Below, piece after piece: positions 1 to 8,142 of a stretch of 8,619 nt of DNA. Origin of the DNA: DASWTL01 sp036402155. Lineage in GTDB: Bacteria > Bacteroidota > Bacteroidia > Sphingobacteriales > Sphingobacteriaceae. The notes beneath the pieces were generated by a model. That model was not told the DNA's origin and did not search any database. It worked only from the letters and a program-made list of their open reading frames with translations. The stretch is from the NCBI GenBank assembly GCA_036402155.1, contig DASWTL010000266.1, positions 1 through 8,619 of the forward strand, given 5' to 3'. The stretch's first letter is position 1, and the number at the start of each line of letters is the position of its first letter. A program made the translations under genes and the position numbers.

Positions 1-1006
1 CCACAAATTCCTGTGTAGGTACAGTTCCACCTCCCGAATTTTTAGAAAGAGTAGGGGGATATTGCCTGTTCTCAAGGCCGTTAGATTTGGGCGCTCCAAC
101 AAATACGATATACTCGTTGTTGGGCGAGGAGGTAAATAATGTTGCGTAGTTAGCTACCAGCGAATAGACCGGAGCTCCGCCGCTGGTTTTCAGATTGATT
201 ACTGCGGCACAGGCTTCTGCAGCAGACTCCCAGCGGGCTTTTACATCGGATGCTCCTGCGCTAACATAGCCAGTAACCGGGTTGGAATTACTAGCCTGGT
301 TAAACAAAGGGCTTGCGGCAAATACCAGGGTTTTCGCCTTAATAGCCAAAGCAGCTCCCTTGGTCATCCTTCCAAAGCCACCATTTCCTCCTATTGGAGT
401 GACATTAAGATATTTCGCAGCCGAATCGCAAAGATTCACGATGTTCTGTACGCACTCTGCAACAGAACTGCGTCCTTTTGCTGCCAATTCTGGGTCACCG
501 AGCTGATAATACTTATTAATGATCGGATATCCGCCATAATGGCGCAGTAGATCAAACTCATACCAGGCGCGAAGGGCGTACATTTCACCCTGGTAGGTAT
601 TCTTGATATCAATAACCTCCTGGGCTGTCTTTTTATTAAGTACCAGGTCGATCTCAGATAAGCTCTTCTGCACGAACAGCGCCTGATGGATTCCTTTGTA
701 AGACGCATCCCAGCAGCTTTCAATTGGACTGCTTGAATTTACGAAAGCCCGGGAAAGCCGATGGATACTTGAGTTGCTGATTGTGCTCATCCCATCATCA
801 GTGGCGGCCTCAAGAAAAGAGCCGTTGATCCTGTTAAAACCTCCGATGAGGTAGGAGTAAGCCTGATTTATCGGCCGCTCATAATTTTGCTCCATGGAGA
901 AAACGTCCACCGGTTGTGCCCAGTCGTACGGAACCTCATCCATGTAATTACACGAAAAAAATGTAACTGTAATAAACGTTAATATGATGTATTTTTTCAT
1001 TTTCAT
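1..1006 (-). CDS. SusD/RagB-family surface glycan-binding lipoprotein (C-terminus beyond window)
   Basis: This is the outer-membrane lipoprotein partner of the adjacent SusC, expected to bind oligosaccharide at the cell surface and close over the transporter. The frame is open for 335 codons from ATG at 1006 and runs off the left edge. It starts with a lipoprotein signal (MKMKKYIIL..., hydrophobic stretch, then FFSC with Cys at residue 19). Acidic residues soon follow (NYMDE), as expected for Bacteroidota surface-export signals. Two SusD hallmarks are clear: residues 140-161 (motif ALRAWYEFDLLRHYGGYP) and 211-235 (GRMTKGAAL...ASPLFN), part of the TPR-like helical core. SusD proteins are usually about 450-650 residues, so roughly a third or more is missing. 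The start lies 4 bases after the susC stop, indicating co-transcription and probably coupled translation. A second in-frame ATG at 1000 is possible. The family call is firm; the ligand cannot be read from the sequence. Confidence 0.95.
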   Translation of the reverse strand, partial: MKMKKYIILTFITVTFFSCNYMDEVPYDWAQPVDVFSMEQNYERPINQAYSYLIGGFNRINGSFLEAATDDGMSTISNSSIHRLSRAFVNSSSPIESCWDASYKGIHQALFVQKSLSEIDLVLNKKTAQEVIDIKNTYQGEMYALRAWYEFDLLRHYGGYPIINKYYQLGDPELAAKGRSSVAECVQNIVNLCDSAAKYLNVTPIGGNGGFGRMTKGAALAIKAKTLVFAASPLFNQASNSNPVTGYVSAGASDVKARWESAAEACAAVINLKTSGGAPVYSLVANYATLFTSSPNNEYIVFVGAPKSNGLENRQYPPTLSKNSGGGTVPTQEFV

Positions 1007-1010
1007 TGGT

Positions 1011-3821
1011 TTAAAATCTTGCGGATAAACCGAAACTAACATTCCGTGTTAGCGGCATTGTATTTGAGTTGCCGGCATCCTCCGGATCAAGCGGGCTATC
1101 GCCTTTCGACCAGGTAAACAGGTTATATCCCGTTACGAAGAATCGAAGGTTATCTACAAATACGTTTTTCAGCGTTTTCTCTGTCAGCGCATAAGAGAGC
1201 TCCAGCGTTTTAAGGCGTACATAGCTGCTGTTTTTCATCCAGAATGATGATGCCTGGCTGTTGTTGGCTCCGCTGGTAACTGTTGATATGTTTGGTAAAG
1301 AGCCACTCGTGTTTTCGGGTGTCCAGTAATCTAACTGATTTTCATACATGGTACCATTTGAAACAAAAGGAAACGCTACTCTTCCACTGAGCATCTGGCT
1401 TACACGACTGGCACCCTGGAACAGAAAGTTAACCCCAAAGTTCGCGAACGACAGGCCACCGTTAATGCCAAAAAACTCACGGGGTACAGTACCGTATCCT
1501 AGTGGCACTACATCATTCCGGTCTATTTGGCCATCGCCGTTTATGTCACGGTATTTGATGTCGCCGGGCTGAACCGTAGAAAAGGTTTGGCGTGGTGATG
1601 TGGCAATCTCGTCGTAAGACTGGAATAGGCCCATTGCTTCGTATCCATATCGGATTCCGCGGGAATAGCCTGTAGTTTCCAGCCATGGGTATTCCTCCGC
1701 AACCTCGCCTGTTTTTACAATCTTATTGTCTGTAGCCGAGTAGGTGGCTCCAAGGTGATAACCAAGCTTGCCAACAGATGAATTCCATGAAAGCATCATT
1801 TCAACGCCTGAGGAGTTCATTTCACCAATGTTCTCACGTACCCCGGCTACAGTGCCGAGCAGCGAGGTGACATTGCTGTTAGTCATATACATATCAGTAC
1901 GGGAGTCCTTAAAGTAATCAATTACATAATTCAGGCGATTATTAAACATCCGTAAGTTCGCGCCAAGGTTCAGTTGTTTAGCTTTCTCCCAGGTAAGGCC
2001 GGGATTTGCAATGATATCTTCCACAAATCCATTGGCATTTGCCATAGTATTGCCGAAATTATAAACGGCCCCTACAGCATTTAACCTGGTTCGATACTCA
2101 AACTCGTTCACTCCCCGTTGGTTACCCACTAATCCGTACGAGCCTCTGAGTTTGAAATAAGACACCACCTTGCTTAGCGGCTTAAAAAACTCCTCGTTTG
2201 AAATAGCCCATCCGGCAGAAACTGCAGGGAAAAAGCCGAAGCGATCTTCTGGTGCAAATTTGTAAACGCCATGGTATGACCCGGTAAAATCGAGATAGTA
2301 TTTGTGGGCAAAATTATAGCCAGCCCAGTAACCAATAGTTTGGAAGCGGCTTGGAATAGAGGTTTGAACGTCATACTCATACTGGTTGTAGAAAGTAGTT
2401 GCTGAAACATTGTTTTTTCCAAAAGACTTATCGTACGAAAAGTTAAGGTCCAGAGAATTCCGGGCCTGACTGGCTATGCTGGTAACGTCGTTATTCATCC
2501 TGGGATCGTTGCCGGTTTTTTGCAGACTGCTTGAAGAGAGTACATTATAGTAGGAAAACGCCTTTTCTCTTGAAGTAACTGAACCTGTATAGCTATCCAT
2601 CGATAACATAACAGAAGCGTTCAGGCCCTGGGTGATAAAGGACAAGTTCTGGTTTAGCTTACCGCGAAATGAACCGTACACGCGGTTAAGCACACTATAA
2701 CCGTTTCTATTCAGCAGTGCCCAGGGGTTGCTGTACAAACTGTTTCCTGCTACAATTTTACCGTCGGTGCCGATCACGGGGCTGCCATTCTGGTCAACAT
2801 ACTGTCCATTATCAACATAATAGGCCGGAAAAGCGTTAGCCGGTGTGTTAACCAGTGCAGTATAAGCTCCAAAGCTGTCGCCACCAGGCCTGTTTTGTTT
2901 GTCGCTCCACCCGTAGAGGTCCAGCTCAAGCATTGTTGTTGGTGTTACATCAACTTCGAGGTTTGAACGAAGATTGTACCTGCTGGTTGCATTATTCGTG
3001 GTGTAAGCTGATTCAGATTGGGTATTGAACATGCCATTCTGCGATAAAAAGCCACCATTTATGAAGTAACGTGTGCGTTCTGAACCACCAGATACGCTTA
3101 GATTATGCCGCTGAACCCAGCTGCTTTTTTTGAAGTAATCGCCTGTCCAGTCTACGTCAGGGTAAAGTTCCTGATTAACGCCCTGGCGGTTGCGGTACTG
3201 TTGCAGATAATCGTTTGAATACATTGTAGAAGCCGCCCTTCCATCATACTGCATTGCTGCATTATAATTTGTGGCGTAGGTGAGGGCATCAACAGGCGTT
3301 AACATGCCAATTGGCTGCTGGTTGATAAGTTGTGATGTTAGTTCAACCCTTGGCTTGCCCCGGAAACCTTTCTTTGTTGTCACCAGGATGATTCCGTTGG
3401 CAGCTCTAGTGCCGTAAAGCGCTGAAACTGTAGCGTCTTTAAATACAGTGATACTGGAAATTTCCTTCGAAGTAAGAATTCCGAATTCCCGTTCCTGGCC
3501 ATCCACCAGTACCAATACGCCCTCGCCATTGGTACGTATGCCACGGATCCAGTAATCTGCTGACTCGTCTACCGTTCCGCCAGAGTTCTGTATTGAAACG
3601 AATCCGGGCACAAGGCCTGAAAGCAGATTTGTAAGATTGGTTACCGGAATGTTTTCCAATTCTTTCGCCGAGATGGTGTACGATGCGCCATTAAAATCTT
3701 CTATCGCGATCTTTCGATATCCGAGATCCAGAGTGTCGCTTTGCTGCGCATTGGAAATGAGTGGAGATATCCATAAAAAGAATATCCAAAGCCCGAAGCG
3801 GCCAACATGTTTTTCGCTCAT
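1011..3821 (-). CDS. SusC/RagA-family TonB-linked outer membrane transporter, short N-terminus
   Basis: This is a 936-residue TonB-dependent outer membrane protein that imports oligosaccharides with its SusD partner. Residues 1-25 form a signal peptide (hydrophobic WIFFLWISPLIS, cleavage likely after SNA). The mature protein goes almost straight into the plug: DTLDLGY near residue 29 sits where the TonB-box-like VVVGYG segment usually is. It is followed by a VLVLVDGQERE strand and the SusC signature around 122-151 (ITVFKDATVSALYGTRAANG, then IILVTTKKG). Later comes the PGDIKYRDINGDGQID loop typical of SusC barrels, and the chain ends in an aromatic beta-strand (VSFGLSARF). The carboxypeptidase-D-like N-terminal domain found in most SusC proteins (usually about 1000-1100 residues) is absent. 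I chose ATG at 3821; one codon upstream is only TTG. No Shine-Dalgarno is visible, as is normal in this phylum. The substrate is unknown. Confidence 0.96.
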   Translation of the reverse strand: MSEKHVGRFGLWIFFLWISPLISNAQQSDTLDLGYRKIAIEDFNGASYTISAKELENIPVTNLTNLLSGLVPGFVSIQNSGGTVDESADYWIRGIRTNGEGVLVLVDGQEREFGILTSKEISSITVFKDATVSALYGTRAANGIILVTTKKGFRGKPRVELTSQLINQQPIGMLTPVDALTYATNYNAAMQYDGRAASTMYSNDYLQQYRNRQGVNQELYPDVDWTGDYFKKSSWVQRHNLSVSGGSERTRYFINGGFLSQNGMFNTQSESAYTTNNATSRYNLRSNLEVDVTPTTMLELDLYGWSDKQNRPGGDSFGAYTALVNTPANAFPAYYVDNGQYVDQNGSPVIGTDGKIVAGNSLYSNPWALLNRNGYSVLNRVYGSFRGKLNQNLSFITQGLNASVMLSMDSYTGSVTSREKAFSYYNVLSSSSLQKTGNDPRMNNDVTSIASQARNSLDLNFSYDKSFGKNNVSATTFYNQYEYDVQTSIPSRFQTIGYWAGYNFAHKYYLDFTGSYHGVYKFAPEDRFGFFPAVSAGWAISNEEFFKPLSKVVSYFKLRGSYGLVGNQRGVNEFEYRTRLNAVGAVYNFGNTMANANGFVEDIIANPGLTWEKAKQLNLGANLRMFNNRLNYVIDYFKDSRTDMYMTNSNVTSLLGTVAGVRENIGEMNSSGVEMMLSWNSSVGKLGYHLGATYSATDNKIVKTGEVAEEYPWLETTGYSRGIRYGYEAMGLFQSYDEIATSPRQTFSTVQPGDIKYRDINGDGQIDRNDVVPLGYGTVPREFFGINGGLSFANFGVNFLFQGASRVSQMLSGRVAFPFVSNGTMYENQLDYWTPENTSGSLPNISTVTSGANNSQASSFWMKNSSYVRLKTLELSYALTEKTLKNVFVDNLRFFVTGYNLFTWSKGDSPLDPEDAGNSNTMPLTRNVSFGLSARF

Positions 3822-3840
3822 CAATTTTATTATTAGGTTA

Positions 3841-4153
3841 TTATAATATATTAGTATTCAAATCACAGCCCAATTCATCGGCCCGCTGTATAGCACCTTT
3901 ATTGTAAATCCTTAAGAGAGCCGTGAAATCTCCGTTGCGACTTACTGCTACTCCGATAAGATGGGTTAACCAACACGGGTTGTGCAGAGATTTCAAGACG
4001 GCCGAGGCATCTCATGGTTCGCCAGTAATAAAATGCTGAACCGGTCCTGGAAAATTTTGATAATTCCTTTTTCGGCCATGTTATACCACTTTCGCCTAAG
4101 CCATAGATCACTGAGATTGAAACAGAAACAATCAGCGAAATTAATCTTCGCAT
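3841..4153 (-). pseudogene. Decayed N-terminal fragment of a secreted glycosidase, possibly GH106-like
   Basis: From ATG at 4153 one frame gives a plausible signal peptide (MRRLISLIVSVSISVIYG) and then ITWPKKELSKF and RTGSAFYYW. A second frame, reached by dropping one base just after an ATG near 4015, continues with DASAVLKSLHN, IGVAVSRNGDF, and then AIQRADELGCDLNTNIL before TAA at 3841-3843. Together these resemble the start of GH106 alpha-L-rhamnosidases: a WP...-aromatic YWYW segment, a helix, a 'GIGGV' strand, and a 'helix of ADELG-hydrophobic-x-N-hydrophobic' element. Full GH106 proteins are about 900-1100 residues, so only about a tenth remains, and it is frameshifted. The stop lies 19 bases before susC, as if the rest was deleted up to the transporter gene. 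The family assignment is from memory of the motifs and is tentative; GH2-like or other TIM-barrel enzymes are alternatives. A chance open stretch is also possible. Confidence 0.4.
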
Positions 4154-4331
4154 AATTATCGTCAATTGTATAAAAACAAGACGAATGGATTGGGGAAAGT
4201 GCTTGTTATCCCTTTGTAAAATTTGGTTTACCATCTTGGTTAGTTAATTGGTTCTATCTTCTGATATTGCTACCAGAAGACTAAATAATGGTTAAGCAAT
4301 TATATATAGAATACAGGCTCTTAAGTATCAC

Positions 4332-4353
4332 TTTTGTGTTTTAAAATACAAAA
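4332..4353. repeat. 22-bp AT-rich near-perfect palindrome
   Basis: The arms TTTTGTGTTTT and AAAATACAAAA are complementary except for one G/T pair, so the 22 bases are almost perfectly self-complementary with no loop. A spacer-free dyad suits an operator for a dimeric regulator better than an RNA hairpin. AT-rich DNA produces such palindromes by chance fairly often, so a function is uncertain. Confidence 0.4.
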
Positions 4354-4360
4354 ATTGTAG

Positions 4361-4377
4361 TCGTAAGGTTAGTACGA
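4361..4377. repeat. Short inverted repeat TCGTA-N7-TACGA
   Basis: A perfect 5-base inverted repeat with a 7-base spacer lies 7 bases past the larger palindrome, and a TTAAA-ACGG-TTTAA dyad follows close by. The cluster could form a regulator-binding region upstream of the susC transcript on the minus strand. Each element alone is short enough to be chance. Confidence 0.25.
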
Positions 4378-4776
4378 TTTAAAACGGTTTAACTAAGAAG
4401 TTTATCGTTTCTATTTACTTTCTGGCCTTTTAGGCAAGAATGACTGGTAGTATTAATTCAAAAAAAAACAATTGTCTAAAACCGCTTGTAACTCCAGTTC
4501 CGGATGGTCAGGCATATTGCTCCTAAGTGGTTCATATTTCTGAATTCCTGAGTAAAAGGAGCCATTAGAGGAATATCTTCTTTGTTAGATGTTAACAGCT
4601 TCTTCCTTGCAGTTTTTTGGGTCGTTGAAGGAACTAAAAGATTTACAGACTGAAATAGCCTGTTCAGATGACGCTACACAGGTAACCTTATACGTTAGTA
4701 GTAGAATTACGTAAAGAACCTTGCTATTCTCATATTTCTATAAGCAAGCATTAATTACTGCTAAAAAGTTATAGCG

Positions 4777-4797
4777 GCTCTTAATTGCTAGAAGAGC
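4777..4797 (-). terminator. Possible weak hairpin terminator after the tandem pair
   Basis: Reading the minus strand, six bases after the stop codon of the second paralogue there is GCTCTT, a 9-base loop and AAGAGC. A short run of five T residues follows, but about ten bases downstream rather than immediately after the stem. Placement directly behind the last gene of the pair supports a role in ending or protecting the transcript. The short stem and displaced T run make it a weak candidate. Confidence 0.3.
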
Positions 4798-4803
4798 AAA
4801 TTA

Positions 4804-6426
4804 TTATCTGTCTCCCAGATGATTAGACAGATCCATTAATACTTTTGCGGGATAAACATTACTATTTAACCAGTAACCCATTTTATACCTGGTGAAATAG
4901 GTAGGAAAATCGCCATCATGTTCTTTTTGGACCACTGTAAAAGTATTTGCGATAGACTTTGCCTTTGCCAGATATATTTCCTTTTTAGTAGTATTATAAG
5001 CCTCCCAATATGTATTAACCATAATTCCGGCTGCCCTTCCTACAGGCATCCAATAAACATATTGCTCCTGTACACTTGGTGATATCCAGTTTTTACTCAA
5101 AGCCCCCTGCCCTTCATTCCCTATCTTTAGGTCCGGCCGCGGCTTTTCCCAGATCACAAACTGGTCTTCTGCAAACCGAATCAATTCTTCGGCCAGTGGA
5201 ATATTCCTGGGGGATTTTTCGCTATTCCTCAATAAATAAATCGCCAAATCACATGCCTGTTCACGGCTTAAATTATGATAAGCAGGACGCTCATAAATGT
5301 CTTCAAATTGTCCGTGCCAGTCGAATGTTTTTACAGGATTTTTCATAATCCAATTGAGTGCTTTCCTTGTTGATTTCTGCAAACCCTTCACCCCATAGTC
5401 TTTGGACAATCTGTCGAAATAATTTATAGTAGAAGTAGGAATGGCAATATTTGAGGCCGTCGGTTTTCCGGAATCCTTGTCGACAAACAAATACCAGCTG
5501 CCATTTTTCATCTGGGTTTCAGTATAAGTCTCAGCAATCCGCTTTGCTGCTTCCAGGTACTTTTTATCCTTAGTGACATCAAATAAATCCAGGTACGCGT
5601 GACCTGCATCCGCAGAAATTATGGTCATGATACTATTGGTGTTGATCTTGCTGTTGCTTTTTTTGAAGATCTCTTCGTATCCATAATAAGAAGGAGGAAA
5701 ATATTGGTACGGATTTCCTTTCGGTCGGCTTATACTAATGAGGAAATCAGCAATGATGCGAGCCAATTTTACTGACCGTTCATATTCGGCCGGTTTCAAT
5801 TTTCCATACGTTAACGCTCCTATAATGAGGGCGCTGTAAATTTTAGTAGGATACCGGTAAAACCGATATGATGGATCGGGAACTTTATGAAGCAGCCAGT
5901 ACTCGATAAAATCCTTATGCATCAGCTTCTCTAATGCAACCATCGCACTTTTATCATAGGGCATCACTGGCTGATGATAAACTCCGTTGAAGTGCGCGGC
6001 GCGATAATACCTGCCTTTACCGGCAGTTCCGACAACCTCCCCTTTTTCAGAAATACCATGTACCGTAATTTTAAAATACCCCACCGGCAAAGCAGCCCAA
6101 ACCGGACTTAATGGTGCATAAGGCACCTTATTTTCGAAGCTATAGAGTTTATCGTCTGCTTCAGATGTAATATCATATTTATATTTCGCAGCACCATCAA
6201 TGGTTTTATAATTAAATGCAGGGGCATAAATAAACCGTTTAGCAGCAACGTTCCAAAATGGCGTCTTCCCGGGTTCACCAGGGCGCACAGGAACTAACGA
6301 TTCCTGCAGCGCAATTTTTCCCCAATCCTTTGCCGGCTGCTGTTGGGCGAATACCTGATTCACCAGCAAAGTGATACCCCAGACCAGTATACAGGATTTC
6401 AATCCTTTTTGCATGGATGGCTTCAT
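4804..6426 (-). CDS. Secreted putative alpha/alpha-toroid carbohydrate-active protein, paralogue 2 (family unassigned)
   Basis: This 540-residue protein probably acts on glycans in the periplasm or outside the cell; I cannot name the reaction. Residues 1-27 are a signal peptide (cleavage likely after VFA, before QQQ); the ATG encoding Met5 is an alternative start. Residues about 45-145 look beta-rich and Fn3-like (RFIYAPAF, YAPLSPVWAALPVG). From about 155 the protein is helical with regular aromatic-rich repeats, like an (alpha/alpha) toroid of the lyase, epimerase and unsaturated glucuronidase type. Conserved blocks shared with its neighbour include NGSWY (308-312), NIAIPTS (326-332), INYFDRLS (334-341), GQFED (372-376), NLSREQACDLAIYLL (385-399), EDQFVIWE (420-427), PSVQEQYVYW (450-459) and KEHDGDFPT (501-509). 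The acidic residues in GQFED, EDQF and HDGD are candidates for catalysis or metal binding. It starts 9 bases after its paralogue and is clearly co-transcribed with it. Confidence 0.8.
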   Translation of the reverse strand: MKPSMQKGLKSCILVWGITLLVNQVFAQQQPAKDWGKIALQESLVPVRPGEPGKTPFWNVAAKRFIYAPAFNYKTIDGAAKYKYDITSEADDKLYSFENKVPYAPLSPVWAALPVGYFKITVHGISEKGEVVGTAGKGRYYRAAHFNGVYHQPVMPYDKSAMVALEKLMHKDFIEYWLLHKVPDPSYRFYRYPTKIYSALIIGALTYGKLKPAEYERSVKLARIIADFLISISRPKGNPYQYFPPSYYGYEEIFKKSNSKINTNSIMTIISADAGHAYLDLFDVTKDKKYLEAAKRIAETYTETQMKNGSWYLFVDKDSGKPTASNIAIPTSTINYFDRLSKDYGVKGLQKSTRKALNWIMKNPVKTFDWHGQFEDIYERPAYHNLSREQACDLAIYLLRNSEKSPRNIPLAEELIRFAEDQFVIWEKPRPDLKIGNEGQGALSKNWISPSVQEQYVYWMPVGRAAGIMVNTYWEAYNTTKKEIYLAKAKSIANTFTVVQKEHDGDFPTYFTRYKMGYWLNSNVYPAKVLMDLSNHLGDR

Positions 6427-6435
6427 TTAAAATAT

Positions 6436-8064
6436 CTAATTTATTTTCTTAATATTATTTTCAAGTTCCATCAAAATTTTAGCCGGGTAAACCGAACTGT
6501 TTAGCCAAAGTGGCAGTTTATATTTTGTGAAAAAAGTAGGGTAATCACCGTCATGCTCCTTCTGAACCATGACAAAAGAGTTAGCCAGTGATTTTGCCTT
6601 AGCCAGGTACATATCGTTCTTAGTAACGTTGTAAGCATGCCAGTAGGTATCAACCATTATTCCGGCGGCCCTGCCCACCGGATACCAGAATACATACTGC
6701 TCCTGAACACTGGGTGTTATCCAGTTTTCCGGGTTGCGGCCTTCGTTCTTATGTGGAACTGTTTTACGCCTGGGTTGTTCCCATATAACAAATTGATCTT
6801 CAGAGAATCGGATGAGCTCTTCAGCCAGTTTTATATTTTCAGGATTATCTTTCCCGTTATTTAATAAATAGATAGCAAGATCGCAGGACTGCTCCCGGCT
6901 CAGATTAACAAAGGGCGGACGGGCGTAAACATCCTCAAACTGCCCCTGCCAGTCATATGTTTTTACCGGGTTCAGCATAATGTAGTTGAATGCCTTCTTT
7001 GTGGCGTTTTCAAGCCCTTTTACCTTGTAATCACTGCTCAAACGGTCGAAATAATTAATAACAGAAGTGGGAATAGCAATATTTTTTGCCACAGGTGCAT
7101 TGGTCTCATGATTTACAAACTGATACCAGCTGCCGTTTTCCATTTGATTTTTCAGATAGGTTTGTGCAATTAATTTAGCTGCATCTAGGTATTTTTTATC
7201 CCCTGTATAATCAAACATATCCAAAAAGGCATATCCTGCATCAACACCCATTATAGTGAAATTATTGATTGGATGCATGTGCGGCTTATCAGCAGGAAAC
7301 TTTTTACCATAATAGGTTGGAACAAAATGCTCCCAGGCAGTACCGGGTTTATAACGTAAATCCATCATAAAATCAGCCACTATCCGGGCAAGTTCGATTG
7401 CTTTCTTAGCCTCTGCCGTGTTTGGTTTTAACCTGGCCTGAGTAATTGCACCAATCACCAGTGCGCTATAAATCTTTGCGGGGTATTTATAATTCGTATA
7501 ACCCATATCAGGTTTCTTATTCTCCAGCCAATACTTTACATAATCTTCGTCCAGAAGATTCTCCAAAGCTTTCATTGCACTTTGCCCATAACTCATCGCA
7601 GGAGTATGATAGATGCCATTAAATGGAGCGGCACGATAAGTTTTACGCTGACCGGCTATTCCCAGGCTATCGCCACCTGCAGAAATCCCTATCACCTTTA
7701 TTTCAACATCTCCAACCGGAACAGAAGCCCATACCGGACTCAGTGGAGCATAAGGTACATTATCTTCAAAACTATAGATTTTGCCATTCTTCTCTGAGGT
7801 GACTTTGTAACTGTATTTCACAGCATTTTTAACAGGTTTAAAATCGAAAGCCGGGGCGAAAATAAAACGCTTTGCGTGCTGATTCCAGAATGGAACCTTC
7901 CCGGGTATTCCCGGGCGGACTGAGATGGCGGATTCTTTCCATGCTATTTCCCCAAAGCTCTTACCCATTTGCCCATAAGCAGCTATACAACTCATACTAA
8001 TGATGGAAGTTATCGTGAAGGTCTTTAAACAGCAAATGAATGCGATCCTATCTTTATTAATCAT
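6436..8064 (-). CDS. Secreted putative alpha/alpha-toroid carbohydrate-active protein, paralogue 1 (family unassigned)
   Basis: This 542-residue protein is the first gene of the minus-strand pair and is related to the downstream gene along its whole length, with well over half the residues matching by eye. The N-terminus has a hydrophobic export signal (residues about 7-31, likely cut after AYG, before Q). The Cys at 26 sits in SMSC, a poor lipobox. A beta-rich region follows (RFIFAPAF, VPYAPLSPVWASVPVG at 103-118), then a helical domain with the same invariant blocks: FNGIYH (148-153), YPAKIYSALVIGA (194-206), NGSWY (310-314), GQFEDVY (374-380), NLSREQSCDLAIYLL (387-401), EDQFVIWE (422-429), PSVQEQYVFW (451-460) and KEHDGDYPT (502-510). 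The segment around 237-268 differs most from the paralogue and could line the active site. Distant resemblance to six-hairpin glycosidases or polysaccharide lyases is a fold-level guess only; no known catalytic motif is recognised. Confidence 0.8.
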   Translation of the reverse strand: MINKDRIAFICCLKTFTITSIISMSCIAAYGQMGKSFGEIAWKESAISVRPGIPGKVPFWNQHAKRFIFAPAFDFKPVKNAVKYSYKVTSEKNGKIYSFEDNVPYAPLSPVWASVPVGDVEIKVIGISAGGDSLGIAGQRKTYRAAPFNGIYHTPAMSYGQSAMKALENLLDEDYVKYWLENKKPDMGYTNYKYPAKIYSALVIGAITQARLKPNTAEAKKAIELARIVADFMMDLRYKPGTAWEHFVPTYYGKKFPADKPHMHPINNFTIMGVDAGYAFLDMFDYTGDKKYLDAAKLIAQTYLKNQMENGSWYQFVNHETNAPVAKNIAIPTSVINYFDRLSSDYKVKGLENATKKAFNYIMLNPVKTYDWQGQFEDVYARPPFVNLSREQSCDLAIYLLNNGKDNPENIKLAEELIRFSEDQFVIWEQPRRKTVPHKNEGRNPENWITPSVQEQYVFWYPVGRAAGIMVDTYWHAYNVTKNDMYLAKAKSLANSFVMVQKEHDGDYPTFFTKYKLPLWLNSSVYPAKILMELENNIKKIN

Positions 8065-8142
8065 CTCATGAGTAGTAAGGTAAAACTGTCTTTATAAAAA
8101 GAATGAACTATAAGCAATAGTAGATATTAGTTTTTTTATAAA

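Larger units (their letters stand above)
4154..4803. other. AT-rich intergenic stretch without a convincing gene
   Basis: This stretch of about 650 bases separates the tandem pair from the decayed gene and susC. I see no intact gene on either strand. On the minus strand, 4453-4737 forms one frame of about 94 codons interrupted by a single TAA at 4585-4587. Its upstream half reads like a hydrophobic leader (VLYVILLLTYKV) followed by a polar, Cys-containing segment, but it lacks an in-frame ATG. The ATG at 4733 leads only to MRIARFFT and a stop. This could be another decayed secreted protein or chance. The stretch also contains the palindromes listed separately. The promoter for susC may lie here, since the decayed frame sits only 19 bases before the transporter gene, but no clear Bacteroidota -7 box (TAnnTTTG) was found. 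Confidence 0.5.

Noticed and set aside
436..723. Minus-strand open frame inside susD, and similar frames inside the other large genes
   Set aside because: They overlap strongly supported genes in another frame and have low-complexity, Arg/Ser-rich translations with no domain.
3822..3824. TTG as the susC start codon
   Set aside because: An ATG follows immediately at 3821 and is the more likely start; TTG adds only one residue.
3843..3850. TATATTAT as a -7 box for susC, with a TTG 20 bases upstream
   Set aside because: It matches only part of TAnnTTTG, the area is AT-rich, and the leader would be only about 15 bases.
3899..4234. An intact 111-codon minus-strand gene
   Set aside because: Its first part resembles a signal peptide, but the C-terminal half is Ser/Arg-rich and unlike a folded protein. 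The alternative frame there looks more protein-like, so I treat the region as a frameshifted relic.
4460..4468. Run of nine A (T on the minus strand) as a terminator
   Set aside because: No GC-rich stem precedes it; only the short CAATTG palindrome is adjacent.
4470..4690. Transposase fragment on the minus strand, from a frame ending in IRNWSYKRF
   Set aside because: No terminal inverted repeats, target duplication or recognisable catalytic motif; the stretch is short and other frames are equally open.
7985..8064. Lipoprotein signal in the first paralogue (Cys at residue 26)
   Set aside because: The preceding residues SMS do not fit a lipobox well, and a type I cleavage site after AYG is a better match; the paralogue also has a type I signal.
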